A stretch of 57,246 nt of DNA from a virus. The DNA lies in IMG/VR virus record IMGVR_UViG_3300020445_000940, positions 1 to 57,246 of that record; one strand, given 5' to 3'. Every line of letters begins with the position of its first letter. Position 1 is the first letter of the stretch. This document shows, one piece after another, positions 22,267 through 31,105 of this stretch. A program made the translations under genes and the position numbers. The notes under the pieces were generated by a model, which saw only the letters and a list, made by a program, of their open reading frames with translations, made no database searches and had not been told where the DNA came from.

Positions 22267-23478
22267 TTACGATTTATTTACTGCCCTTTTATGGGTTTTG
22301 TTAATTGCAGCCGTATATGCCGCCATTATATCTGAGTTTGCTTCAATAGTCTTAGGACTTTCAGCGTCTTCAGATAATACTTCTTCAACTTTTTTCTCTG
22401 AAGGGAAGTATGATTCTTTCAAAGTAGATAGTTTTTCTTTAAAAGATTCTTCATCAGTGAATTCAACATCAGCAGTTAAAGAATGAAATTTTTCTTTTTC
22501 TGTTTCAGCTAGATTCTTTACAACTTCAGAAATTAATGATTCACGAACAAGTTCACCAACTTTATTCTTAGCTGATTTATCTTGTTCCATCAAATCGTTC
22601 ACTTTTGCTTTTAGTTCCTCAATTTCTTTAGTCTGTGCTTCAAGAATGTCATATTTTTCGTTTGGAACATCAATATAGTGGTCTTCAAATAAAGATTTAA
22701 GACCAGTAATAAAGTCTTCAGCGATTTCTCCCTTTAGACCTCTTTCAATAGCAAGTTGATTTTCTTTTTTCCACTCTTCAGTAACATAAGTTAGATATGA
22801 GTCAATTTTCTCAACCATATCTTCTTTTGCTTCTTCAATAGCTTGTACTTTCTCTTCTTGTAAAGTTCCCTTTACTTCAGAGATTTTAGATGATACTGCA
22901 GCTTCAAATATTGTTTCAGCTTTAGCTTTGAACTCATCAGAAAAGTCTTCACCTTCTAGTAATGCATTAACATCTTTTTTAACATCAATACTCTCAGTTG
23001 TCTGTTTTTTATGATTTTTACCATAAATTTCAGAGGCAAGTTGAGTTTTAGTCATACCTTTGGTGTATTGATTAACGAGTTCAGTTTTAGAAAGTTTAGA
23101 TAATTTTGATACAGCTTCTTCCATATCGTCATCATCATCATCTTCTTCATCATCTGTTTTCATATCTTTAGGTTCTTCTTCGTCCTCATCATCGTTTTCA
23201 GCTTCTTTAATAGTATCAGCCTTTTCTGGAGGAACAGCACCTTTAGTGGGTGCAGAAGTGTCCTTTTTAACTTTTTTTGCGGCGTCTGGTTTTCCAACCA
23301 TATTCGCATCTTTTTCGGGCGTTGGGCCACCTACATCTTCTGGTTTTTCACCATCTTTCATTTTTGGCATAGGGTCTGCCTTACCACCAGTAGAATTAGG
23401 TTTTTTGCCGTTGGCTTCATCTAGTTCCGCTACGACTTCTTTTTCCAACTCCTCAATAGTCTTATCTAGTTCTGACAT
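22267..23478 (-). CDS. 22: Prohead core scaffold protein gp22
   Basis: The 403-residue protein is very acidic and helix-rich. It has a disordered N-terminal part (residues 20-120) full of Asp, Glu, Pro and Gly, and long amphipathic coiled-coil regions after it. It lies between the protease gp21 and the capsid gp23, the T4 order. T4 gp22 (269 residues) forms the internal scaffold that gp21 later degrades. The extra N-terminal acidic tract makes this version longer than T4. Confidence 0.88.
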   Translation of the reverse strand: MSELDKTIEELEKEVVAELDEANGKKPNSTGGKADPMPKMKDGEKPEDVGGPTPEKDANMVGKPDAAKKVKKDTSAPTKGAVPPEKADTIKEAENDDEDEEEPKDMKTDDEEDDDDDDMEEAVSKLSKLSKTELVNQYTKGMTKTQLASEIYGKNHKKQTTESIDVKKDVNALLEGEDFSDEFKAKAETIFEAAVSSKISEVKGTLQEEKVQAIEEAKEDMVEKIDSYLTYVTEEWKKENQLAIERGLKGEIAEDFITGLKSLFEDHYIDVPNEKYDILEAQTKEIEELKAKVNDLMEQDKSAKNKVGELVRESLISEVVKNLAETEKEKFHSLTADVEFTDEESFKEKLSTLKESYFPSEKKVEEVLSEDAESPKTIEANSDIMAAYTAAINKTHKRAVNKS

Positions 23479-23509
23479 TGAAGGTTCTCCTTGTTTTAAT
23501 TATCATTAT

Positions 23510-23517
23510 TATTTATA
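23510..23517 (-). promoter_or_regulatory. Late promoter motif before gp22
   Basis: A perfect TATAAATA lies on the minus strand between gp21 and gp22, 32 bp before the gp22 start, with AAGGAG further down. It would start a late transcript for gp22 and, by read-through, gp23. Confidence 0.75.
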
Positions 23518-23520
23518 GTT

Positions 23521-24168
23521 TTATAACTTTTTAAGAAATTTTGCAAACGCAAGAGCTTCCACATTTGGAAGTTTTTTACGCACAGAACTCTCTATAGTTT
23601 CAACTATTTCACTTATTTCAACTTCTTTTAGAAGTCCATTATTCCAAACCCATTCCTTACCTTCCATAATTCCGTTTACGAAAGCTTTAGGTGCAGAGGG
23701 GTCTGCAACTATATCAGCAGCAGCTGCCAACATAAAATCTTTTTTCACATAATTTGCACCGTTTTTTTGTTCAAGACTACCCATACCTCTAGAAGAAACA
23801 CCAAGTGTGCCACCTTCATCTATGATATTTTTTACAATCTTACCCATTGGTGTGTTCATAATTTTTGCTTCACCTATAAAATCATCTCCATCTCTTTGTA
23901 AAGAAGTTACCATATGTGAAACTCTATCCAGATTTACCGTTGGGCCTTCTGGGTGTCCAAGTTCACCATATGCACGATTTTTTTCAATGAATTTTTCAGA
24001 GTATCTTTTTACTTCATTTTCCAAAACATCTGTTGGATATACTCTACCATTACGGTTCTTTATGTTACCTTGCATAAATACACCTTGAATTTTGTAATTT
24101 TTGCTACCTTTATCGTCTTCTTCGGTAAGAAATTTTACATTTTCAAGTGCTTCAGATATTAATTTCAT
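23521..24168 (-). CDS. 21: Prohead maturation protease gp21
   Basis: This herpesvirus-type serine protease cleaves the scaffold and capsid proteins during head maturation. It has 215 residues (T4 gp21: 212). The catalytic candidates are His72 in YGELGHPEG and the Ser of GVSSRG near 125-126. QGNIKNRNGRVYP is the conserved N-terminal element of prohead proteases. It lies between the small core proteins and gp22. Confidence 0.95.
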   Translation of the reverse strand: MKLISEALENVKFLTEEDDKGSKNYKIQGVFMQGNIKNRNGRVYPTDVLENEVKRYSEKFIEKNRAYGELGHPEGPTVNLDRVSHMVTSLQRDGDDFIGEAKIMNTPMGKIVKNIIDEGGTLGVSSRGMGSLEQKNGANYVKKDFMLAAAADIVADPSAPKAFVNGIMEGKEWVWNNGLLKEVEISEIVETIESSVRKKLPNVEALAFAKFLKKL

Positions 24169-24178
24169 TTATCTTTCC

Positions 24179-24565
24179 TTATGATAAGTTATCATAACCA
24201 GAAACTTTTCTTAATTTTAAAATAACGAAACCGACACAAGCAGCATCGTTTTCCATATCAATGTCACCATCTACTCCAGTTCCACCATTGTTTGAGATTA
24301 TTGGTAGTTGTTGACTGCCAGTATTAAAATTACCATTACCATTTAATGTAAGTGCAGTTACTGGTGCATCTGCGTGAAACTCTATTTCAGTAGTTGAACT
24401 TACACTCCAAGTGCAAGATACAATCGCAAGTCTAGGATTTGTTGAAGCTCCAGCAAGACTAGATGCATCTACAACTCCGGCTGCAGTACCGTTTGTTCCA
24501 GTAATTGTAATATGAACCACCGTTTCAAAATCTGTATCTTTTAGATTTCTTACTGTAAAAGCCAT
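24179..24565 (-). CDS. Probable structural protein of unknown function
   Basis: The 128-residue, beta-rich protein is high in Thr, Ala, Gly and Asn, unlike the Lys-rich non-virion proteins of this phage. This composition is typical of virion proteins. It lies between a core protein gene and the protease gp21, a position that could fit a head decoration or accessory protein. The C-terminal segment VGFVILKLRKVSGYDNL is the best-defined motif. I recognise no family. Confidence 0.65.
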   Translation of the reverse strand: MAFTVRNLKDTDFETVVHITITGTNGTAAGVVDASSLAGASTNPRLAIVSCTWSVSSTTEIEFHADAPVTALTLNGNGNFNTGSQQLPIISNNGGTGVDGDIDMENDAACVGFVILKLRKVSGYDNLS

Positions 24566-24566
24566 T

Positions 24567-24815
24567 TTACTTTCCTATTGTTAACATTTCTCTTTCAAAG
24601 TAACTCATCAATTCTTTGTTTGTCACTTTGTGTTTTTTAGAGACTAAATTAATATTGTTCTCAAAACTATTTATAAAATCTGAGGAGTTAGAATCCATTT
24701 TATTGAATATTTCATCAACTGCCTTCTTCATTTTAGGAGTCAGTTTTCTGTATTCCTTACTTCTTTTATGTTCGTCTTTTTCTACTATTTTAGAATAAAA
24801 ACTATCAAACTTCAT
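24567..24815 (-). CDS. Small head-cluster protein (gp67/gp68 position)
   Basis: This 82-residue helical, charged protein lies where T4 has the prohead core proteins gp67 and gp68 (between gp20 and gp21). The sequence (for example KLTPKMKKAVDEIFNKMD) gives no decisive match. It overlaps the preceding gene by 11 nt and precedes the next by 1 bp. A scaffold role is inferred from position only. Confidence 0.55.
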   Translation of the reverse strand: MKFDSFYSKIVEKDEHKRSKEYRKLTPKMKKAVDEIFNKMDSNSSDFINSFENNINLVSKKHKVTNKELMSYFEREMLTIGK

Positions 24816-24990
24816 CTTCCCCTACCTCTGGTATGTGTGATGTTACTATATCTTTTGAAATAGTTTGTCTTTCTTTTTCTAAAGTTTCTCCAACCTTATC
24901 AGACATAACACTTTTGAAATCAGACTCTGATTCTAAATTGTTTCCGTTAACTATATTATCAACCATTGATTTTATTTTTTCCTGGCTCAT
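24805..24990 (-). CDS. Small prohead core-like protein
   Basis: The start at 24990 (MSQEKIKS) is preferred because AAGGAG lies six bases upstream; longer frames start inside gp20 without one. The 61-residue product has the pattern IVNGNNLESESDFKSVMSDKVGETLEKER, similar to short scaffold proteins of T4-like phages where an F-x-x-x-M/L-x-x-KV-x-x-x-L-x-x-R element recurs. It overlaps the end of gp20 by 32 nt. The likely role is in the prohead core (gp67-like). Confidence 0.6.
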   Translation of the reverse strand: MSQEKIKSMVDNIVNGNNLESESDFKSVMSDKVGETLEKERQTISKDIVTSHIPEVGEDEV

Positions 24991-26479
24991 TACCATCTCC
25001 TTTTTGTTCAAAGTTGTTATCGCCATTTTCTTCATTATCGTCACCCTCACCCTCTATTTGTTTTTGCATTTCACCTATTTCGTCATCTGTTAAGTGTAAT
25101 ACATTCTTTTTTACCCACTCTTTAGAGAAGTATGTACCAACATAGTTTTCTACTTGTGATAACATTTCTAATCTTTCTTTGAGTAATTCTGCATTTTTTA
25201 ATTCAGTAAAGTTATTATCTTGTAAGAAATCAAACTGTATGTGTTCAGACATTTGTTTCCATTCTTCTTCTGCAATAACACCAGTAAGAATTAATTGTGT
25301 TCTAAGTAAATCATTAAAAATTACAGAGAATTTCTTTCTTAACTTACCTACAAATTTAGTAAATTTTAATTCATCTCTTGTAATCTCAGTTGACCTACCT
25401 AATGAAAAGTTTTGTTCTGCTTCTAATCTTGAGATAGGAACATTTAATGAACGATATAACTTTCTTTGAAAGTATGTAATATCATCTATCTCACCAAGAT
25501 TTGCACCACCAGGCAGTGTAGTAATCTCTGTACCTCTACCACCTTCTCTTCTTGGTAACCAAAAATCTTCTAACATAGACATATGATTTCTATCGTCACG
25601 AATTTCACCAGTAGATGCATCATATACTAGTTTGTTGCGATAACGATTCATAACATCTTTTAGATATTGTTCTGCTTTTATTTTAGGTAAATTACCTACA
25701 TCAATATAAAATATTCTTCTTTCTGGGGCTCTTGATATTCTGTATATTACCACAGAGTCCTCAATCATTCTTAATTGATTTACTGGTTTGATTGCTTTAT
25801 TAAGATACGATAATACAGTACCTTTATGCATATCAATAAGTCCAGATGGACAATATGCGATTGAATCATATGTTAATTTAACACCAGTAGAAGTATTATT
25901 TACTTGATGTCCTTGTTGATTATAAATGTAAAACTCTTTAAACTTTTTTACAACATCAACTTGACCTTTTTTACTAGTCTCTACTTCTCTAACTTTTTTA
26001 ATTTTTCTAGGGTCAATGTAACGAAGTTGTTGAACACCATTTCTGGGATTTTTTGCATCAATAACTTTGTGATAGAATAATCTTCCATCAACATACCATC
26101 TTCTAAAAATATCGTGTGCTTTATTATTAAAATCTAATAATTGTAGAACTTTTTCAAATTCTTCTTTAATTCTTTTTTTAATTGAAGTAGAAACTTGTAA
26201 ATTATCTAATGCAATGGATACACACATATCTCTTTCATCAGATGCGATTGCCTCACTTACGATATCTTCTATTGCACTATCACACTCTGGTTGTATTGCA
26301 ATATCTCTATATCTTCGGATTAAATCATCTTCTGTGCGTGAACGACCATCTGTATCTAGGATTGTGGAATAGAAACCACCACCAGATATATCGTATGTAC
26401 CATCATCAGTAGCTGGAGGCGTTACTGCCCCCAACTCCTTTTCTTTTCTTTTTATTTCAAAACCAAAAAACTCAGCCAT
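24959..26479 (-). CDS. 20: Portal vertex protein gp20
   Basis: The portal dodecamer is the DNA entry channel and neck attachment site. The 506 residues (T4: 524) contain strongly conserved blocks such as DLIRRYRDIAIQPECDSAIEDIVSEAI, RWYVDGRLFYHKVID, and the C-terminal FSLGRSTEITRDELKFTKFV. Gly, Asn and Glu dominate the last 35 residues. A late-type motif CATAAATA and an AAGGAG site precede it. Confidence 0.97.
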   Translation of the reverse strand: MAEFFGFEIKRKEKELGAVTPPATDDGTYDISGGGFYSTILDTDGRSRTEDDLIRRYRDIAIQPECDSAIEDIVSEAIASDERDMCVSIALDNLQVSTSIKKRIKEEFEKVLQLLDFNNKAHDIFRRWYVDGRLFYHKVIDAKNPRNGVQQLRYIDPRKIKKVREVETSKKGQVDVVKKFKEFYIYNQQGHQVNNTSTGVKLTYDSIAYCPSGLIDMHKGTVLSYLNKAIKPVNQLRMIEDSVVIYRISRAPERRIFYIDVGNLPKIKAEQYLKDVMNRYRNKLVYDASTGEIRDDRNHMSMLEDFWLPRREGGRGTEITTLPGGANLGEIDDITYFQRKLYRSLNVPISRLEAEQNFSLGRSTEITRDELKFTKFVGKLRKKFSVIFNDLLRTQLILTGVIAEEEWKQMSEHIQFDFLQDNNFTELKNAELLKERLEMLSQVENYVGTYFSKEWVKKNVLHLTDDEIGEMQKQIEGEGDDNEENGDNNFEQKGDGNEPGKNKING

Positions 26480-26504
26480 TATCTACAACTCCTTTATATT
26501 ATTA

Positions 26505-26512
26505 TATTTATG
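26505..26512 (-). promoter_or_regulatory. Late promoter motif before gp20
   Basis: CATAAATA on the minus strand fits NATAAATA. It lies 26 bp upstream of the gp20 start, in the short gap after gp19, followed by AAAGGAG. Confidence 0.6.
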
Positions 26513-26514
26513 AG

Positions 26515-27048
26515 TTATAAATTAATGCCTGTGACTCTGAATGTGTCATATCTCCAAATGATATCAAATTGTTCAATAGCATCATTAGTATCATATGCAA
26601 GGTCTATTGCACCTAATGATTGAGGAAAACAACCTTCAAGTACATATTGATGAAGAATTGTATCATCTCTATCTAATTGTTGAACAATCATATCTACTCT
26701 GTAATCAGCTGGGTTGGTTGCACCAGTATTATTAACTAAGTCATTAATACCGTTCATCCATCTTTCAACTTCTCTACGAACTCCAAAATCTGTATCGTTA
26801 AATACAGAAGTAGTCCAAGTATCAAATGTTCTTTCACCAGCAACATAAAGAGTTCTACCTCTGAATGGAATTGCAATTTCAGCAAGTGCTTGACCAGGCA
26901 AAGATGCTGACCTACACAGAAATGCAAACTGTTCAGTATTGATAGCTGCAGTTACTTGTCCGACTGGAGGAGGTAATATTACCCTAAACTGATTGGCACG
27001 AGCACCACCACCAGCAAGTCTTGATTTAAAGTCATTAATATTTGCCAT
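26515..27048 (-). CDS. 19: Tail tube protein gp19
   Basis: The protein (177 residues; T4 gp19 is 163) has the tube monomer pattern: NQFRVILPPP, FLCRSASLPG, then FRGRTLYVAGERTFDTWTTSVFND, and a C-terminal G-CFPQSLGAIDLAYDTNDAIEQFDIIWRYD. It stacks as hexamers inside the sheath. It follows the sheath gene gp18 by 4 bp, the T4 order. Confidence 0.95.
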   Translation of the reverse strand: MANINDFKSRLAGGGARANQFRVILPPPVGQVTAAINTEQFAFLCRSASLPGQALAEIAIPFRGRTLYVAGERTFDTWTTSVFNDTDFGVRREVERWMNGINDLVNNTGATNPADYRVDMIVQQLDRDDTILHQYVLEGCFPQSLGAIDLAYDTNDAIEQFDIIWRYDTFRVTGINL

Positions 27049-27052
27049 CTAA

Positions 27053-29065
27053 TTACCCTCCTATCTCTGTAAACGCAACACCAGTTCTTACGGCGACAAA
27101 GTTAAGAGTGATAAAGTTGATAGACCTTGTTGGCTTGACAAAAATGTCAGCAATAAATTCGTTTCTATCAATTACTTCACCAGTGTTATTAGATTCGTCT
27201 GAAACTACTTTAAAGTCAGTAATACCTCTTCGTCCTTGAATTTCTCTCAAGAAAGGTTCTACTAAGTTTTTAAACTGAGCTCTTGTGAATTCATCATTGA
27301 ACTCAAATAGTTGGAACTTAGCTGCAGTAGCGATTGCTTTTTCAAGAATAATGAATAGTCTTCTAACATTAATTCTATCAAACGCACTTGGTTTTGCAAG
27401 AGCAGTCTTATCACCAAATAACACAGTACCTTGGCCAGGAAATGAGTTAACTGGATTAATTCTTGCTTTATATAATGTATCTCTTTGGTCTTTATTAGGT
27501 TCGTATGCAAGTTTAACTGCACCTCTAATTTGACCTCTAGTAAAACCAGCAGGCGAGAAAAACGCATCTGCAACAGATTCAGTATATGCAGTTACACCAG
27601 CGATATCACCATTTAATGGTACATAACGATATACATCGTTAAATCTATCATATTGGTATTTGTAACCACTATCAAAAACTGCAAATGATGTACTTGGAAG
27701 TAAATCAAAAAAGTTCTTGACATTTGTAGTTTGTGTATTAGAATCTGCAGCACCTACAACATCACTTCTTTCTGGAGAAATAAAGACTAATGCATCTTTT
27801 CTTTTCTCAACAATAGTGATTAAGTTTGTTGCAAGAGTTGAACTTGCTTTTGCAGCCATAATTAGGTTTACATCAACTGCTTCACCGTCATCAAATCTTC
27901 CGTATGCAGTAAGTTGTTCACCATCTGTAACAGCATAATCGTCTGTTCCATTTGCAAGTGTAGACCTATCTACATTTTCTACACCAGTTGTAAATTTATT
28001 AAAAGCACTTGAACCTTGTACTGATAAATCAGATGAAAGAGGTTGACCCCAGTCACCAGATGCATCAATAGCTGCAGTTGGGTGGTCTCCCCAATAAACA
28101 AATTTAGAATCCCTATAAACTACATCTGGATAATAATTTGAATTACCTTGAGGTGTAGTTGCTTCTGGGTGTTTTGATACAAAAGCAAATGTTTCTAGTA
28201 TAGAGTTTAATCTCTCACCAGCAACATCGTTATCAAAACCAGTTTGTCTTCCAGATGAATCATATACAACTATGTGTATTTCATCATCAAGAACACCCCT
28301 TGCAGTTGCAAATTCAGATGTGCCTGGAGCTGTATCAAATAAATCTGCAAATCTCCAGTATCTTTTTACATATGAATCGTCTGCTAAATCTGCAATTAAT
28401 CCACTTCCAGCAGGGTCATCTAATTGTCTGATTGTAATTGTTTCACCAGATGTATCTACTGCTGTAATTTCATATTTTTGTGCTTCGTGTCCTACAGCGA
28501 AAACTGTACCACCAGCGTTTGAATAAAATTCTATAACTTCACCTACTGCAAAATCAGTAGCGTCAATAGCGTCCATTGTAATTGTTGTTTCGCCTGCTGA
28601 TGCAGAACCATCATTAGTTTGTTTGTTTGACATTTCTGAAAAGTTGTTTTTATCACAAATGTCTATTTTAATTCCGTTTGCGTGAATACCAGCCGTTCTT
28701 GCTGACCAAGTACCGTGAGTACCTTGTCCATTTGCAAAAGACTCTTGATAATGCAAAGTGTTTCTGATTAAAATACCAGAACCACCAGAAGATGCATTTT
28801 TCAATGTACTTTCAGTTCTTACAACTCTTAGTGAATTTGAATACTGTAAAAAGTTTGCAGCTGTAAAAAAATACTCATAATTGTCTGCATTTGGTTTACC
28901 AAATACTTCAACGAGTTGTTTTTCTGAACTGATACTTGTTATTTCACTTACTGGCCCTTTTTCAAAGGGGCCACAAACAGCACCAATAGTTGTAGAAACG
29001 GCAGGAACGATATTCGTTAGGTCAACTTCTTTGACTTCCACGCCTGGAGAAACTTGAAATCCCAT
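27053..29065 (-). CDS. 18: Contractile tail sheath protein gp18
   Basis: The 670-residue protein (T4: 659) opens with SPGVEVKEVDLTNIVPAVSTTIGAVCG, the sheath N-terminus that exchanges strands with neighbours. It ends with the conserved core: FTRGQIRGAVKLAYEPNKDQRDTLYKARINPV and FLREIQGRRGITDFKVVSDESNNT. A variable outer domain lies between about 90 and 330. A late motif and an AAGGAG site precede the start. Confidence 0.96.
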   Translation of the reverse strand: MGFQVSPGVEVKEVDLTNIVPAVSTTIGAVCGPFEKGPVSEITSISSEKQLVEVFGKPNADNYEYFFTAANFLQYSNSLRVVRTESTLKNASSGGSGILIRNTLHYQESFANGQGTHGTWSARTAGIHANGIKIDICDKNNFSEMSNKQTNDGSASAGETTITMDAIDATDFAVGEVIEFYSNAGGTVFAVGHEAQKYEITAVDTSGETITIRQLDDPAGSGLIADLADDSYVKRYWRFADLFDTAPGTSEFATARGVLDDEIHIVVYDSSGRQTGFDNDVAGERLNSILETFAFVSKHPEATTPQGNSNYYPDVVYRDSKFVYWGDHPTAAIDASGDWGQPLSSDLSVQGSSAFNKFTTGVENVDRSTLANGTDDYAVTDGEQLTAYGRFDDGEAVDVNLIMAAKASSTLATNLITIVEKRKDALVFISPERSDVVGAADSNTQTTNVKNFFDLLPSTSFAVFDSGYKYQYDRFNDVYRYVPLNGDIAGVTAYTESVADAFFSPAGFTRGQIRGAVKLAYEPNKDQRDTLYKARINPVNSFPGQGTVLFGDKTALAKPSAFDRINVRRLFIILEKAIATAAKFQLFEFNDEFTRAQFKNLVEPFLREIQGRRGITDFKVVSDESNNTGEVIDRNEFIADIFVKPTRSINFITLNFVAVRTGVAFTEIGG

Positions 29066-29106
29066 ATTTCTACTCCTTATATAGTTTAGTTAATCTACTA
29101 CAACTA

Positions 29107-29114
29107 TATTTATA
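29107..29114 (-). promoter_or_regulatory. Late promoter motif before gp18
   Basis: A perfect TATAAATA lies on the minus strand 42 bp before the gp18 start, in the gap to the divergent plus-strand gene. It should drive gp18 and gp19. Confidence 0.75.
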
Positions 29115-29156
29115 AAAAATCGTTTTTTGTATGTTTGTTTTTATACCAAGTCTAAA

Positions 29157-29164
29157 TATAAATA
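29157..29164 (+). promoter_or_regulatory. TATAAATA overlapping a plus-strand start codon
   Basis: The motif is a perfect late consensus, but its last A is the first base of the ATG at 29164. By T4 geometry transcription would start inside the gene. It is therefore either a coincidence of AT-rich DNA or part of an unusual start. The same arrangement (GATAAATATG) occurs at 45946-45953. Confidence 0.3.
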
Positions 29165-29490
29165 TGAGTGAACATTATCAAAAATACCGTAATACCATAC
29201 GAAAAGTTGCACGAAGACATCGTAGATTAAAAGATAAGTGGATTAATGAACAATTAAGAGATAAGTCTTGTAAATATTGTGGTGAGTCTGAAATAGTGGT
29301 ATTAAAATTTTATCCAGATGATAGAAAGATTCGTGCAGATTCTAAAAAGAAAAGTTTAAAAAAAGATACTAGAAAATTGTTATTAGAACATATAGACAAC
29401 AATGTAATAGTTTGTCATAATTGTTTTTTAAAAAAAGATAATGATTTAATTGATGAAGATGCATTTACCAATTTGTATCATACTTCCTAA
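29164..29490 (+). CDS. Zinc-ribbon protein resembling a degenerate HNH nuclease
   Basis: It is the only sizeable plus-strand gene in the window. The 108-residue product is rich in Lys and Arg and has two CxxC knuckles, CKYC (36-39) and CHNC (84-87). Spacing and flanks (CGESEIVVLKFYPDD ... LLLEHIDNNVIVCHNC) align by eye with short HNH endonucleases, C-x-x-CG...LEFHH...VLCANCH. The catalytic His positions are occupied by Tyr/Pro and Phe here. It converges on terminase gp17 and overlaps its last 26 nt. No SD is seen. It probably binds nucleic acid without cutting. Confidence 0.7.
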   Translation: MSEHYQKYRNTIRKVARRHRRLKDKWINEQLRDKSCKYCGESEIVVLKFYPDDRKIRADSKKKSLKKDTRKLLLEHIDNNVIVCHNCFLKKDNDLIDEDAFTNLYHTS

Positions 29491-31105
29491 CAACTGGCGT
29501 CCACCTTTCACCATATTCATCTATTTGTGGTATAGGGTCATCAATACCATTATCTAAGAATCCAAATGGTGCAAGGTCTTGTTCTAATTGATTTTGACTT
29601 TCTGCAAACAATTTAGCTCTAACATCACTATCAGTAAGTTCTTTAAAATAAGTTTGACCAGACAACCACGCAAATAATACACAACACATCATTAAATCAT
29701 CGTGGTGTCCTTCTTCTGCCTGATATGACTGTCCGTGAAGAACAAATGAAGACATCTCTGCAACTATATCATAATCTTCTAATATAATCTTATTAGACTC
29801 TACCATTGTTTTTAGATTAGAACAACCAATTTTTTTGACTGCCTTAGTTGTTCTCACACCAAGTTGTGATTTACCACCACTAAAACCACCACCAACTATC
29901 TGACCAGCACGACCTCTCATACTTGCCATTATAAGATTATCATATTCTAAATCAAATTGTAATGCGTTTGCAACTTGGTCACCAATGTCATTTACTTCTA
30001 TTAATACAAATGCTTGATTGTATGCAAGTGCAACATCTTTGATAATGTTTGGAAATAACATAGGCTTTATTTCATTATTTTTATATTTGCCTACTAATCT
30101 ATATGGTAATTGAGATACATCCATAACAGTAAACGCAGAAGAATCGCCTTGTATACCTCTAGCTACATCTGCAACAATAACATATGTGTGTTCTTTTTTA
30201 GGTTTTTCATATACATCAAGACCAGCATTAGATGTTAAAGGTGTTCTTAAAGGAATATTTTTTATTATAGATGCATTTATTAGTGTATTTGTAGAACCTA
30301 AAAACTCACACTCAAATTCTTTTTGAAATTGTGATTCACTTGTATTTGCAATCGTTTCTTTCTTCCACTTTTCATCTCTGCCTGGAACTTCAGACCAATG
30401 AACTTCTATCGGTACATAAGTATTCTTTTTTGTTTCTGCATCTGTCCATAATTTATAATACATATTCATACCATTTGGTGTTGATACAATAATAACTTTT
30501 GTAGATTGACCAGATGAAATAGTAGGATAAACTGAACTAAAGAACTCTTCTGCAATATTTGTAGGTACAAACGCAAACTCATCTAAAAATATCATATTGT
30601 ATGAACCACCACGAACTGCACTTGATGATGTTGAGGCTGCAACTATGCGTGAACCATTTTCTAATTCTAAACTACCTTTATTCCACGATAGTATTCCTTG
30701 TTGCAACCATTTAGGTAAATGTTCATATGCAAGTTGTAATCTGGATAAAATATCTCTTGCAGTCGCAGCTTTGTTTGCAAGTATTGCCACATTCATATTT
30801 TGATTGAACAAAACATAATGTAATATATAAGAAACCATTGTGGTTGTTTTACCAGATTGTCTAGGTAGTTTACAGATTGTAAAACGATTGTTGTGAAATG
30901 TACCAACCATTTCTTTTTGAAAAGGATACATATCAAATGGTATCAGACCTTTGTCTAATGATACAATTTTAATATATGTTTCTATAAAATATTGTGGGTC
31001 GTTCATACATTTTTGAAACTCAAGAATATTTTCTTTTGTAAACTCTTGACTTACAAATGCTTTCTTTAAATTAGGATTTCCAAGATATTGATGTTCTATG
31101 CCCAT
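29465..31105 (-). CDS. 17: Terminase large subunit gp17
   Basis: This is the packaging motor ATPase and headful nuclease. The ATPase domain shows Walker A LPRQSGKTT (80-88) and Walker B MIFLDE (171-176). The RNase H-like nuclease domain starts at VIVADVARGIQGDSSAFTVMD, whose first Asp is a metal ligand. The 546 residues compare with 610 in T4. Its ATG lies inside the last codons of a glycine-rich gene (10-nt overlap), so its N-terminal MGI is shared with the start of those paralogues. gp16 is 5.5 kb away. Confidence 0.96.
   Translation of the reverse strand: MGIEHQYLGNPNLKKAFVSQEFTKENILEFQKCMNDPQYFIETYIKIVSLDKGLIPFDMYPFQKEMVGTFHNNRFTICKLPRQSGKTTTMVSYILHYVLFNQNMNVAILANKAATARDILSRLQLAYEHLPKWLQQGILSWNKGSLELENGSRIVAASTSSSAVRGGSYNMIFLDEFAFVPTNIAEEFFSSVYPTISSGQSTKVIIVSTPNGMNMYYKLWTDAETKKNTYVPIEVHWSEVPGRDEKWKKETIANTSESQFQKEFECEFLGSTNTLINASIIKNIPLRTPLTSNAGLDVYEKPKKEHTYVIVADVARGIQGDSSAFTVMDVSQLPYRLVGKYKNNEIKPMLFPNIIKDVALAYNQAFVLIEVNDIGDQVANALQFDLEYDNLIMASMRGRAGQIVGGGFSGGKSQLGVRTTKAVKKIGCSNLKTMVESNKIILEDYDIVAEMSSFVLHGQSYQAEEGHHDDLMMCCVLFAWLSGQTYFKELTDSDVRAKLFAESQNQLEQDLAPFGFLDNGIDDPIPQIDEYGERWTPVVRKYDTNW

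Noticed and set aside
24991-25050. Longer start of the small core protein inside gp20
   Set aside because: No ribosome site precedes it, while AAGGAG is well placed for the ATG at 24990.
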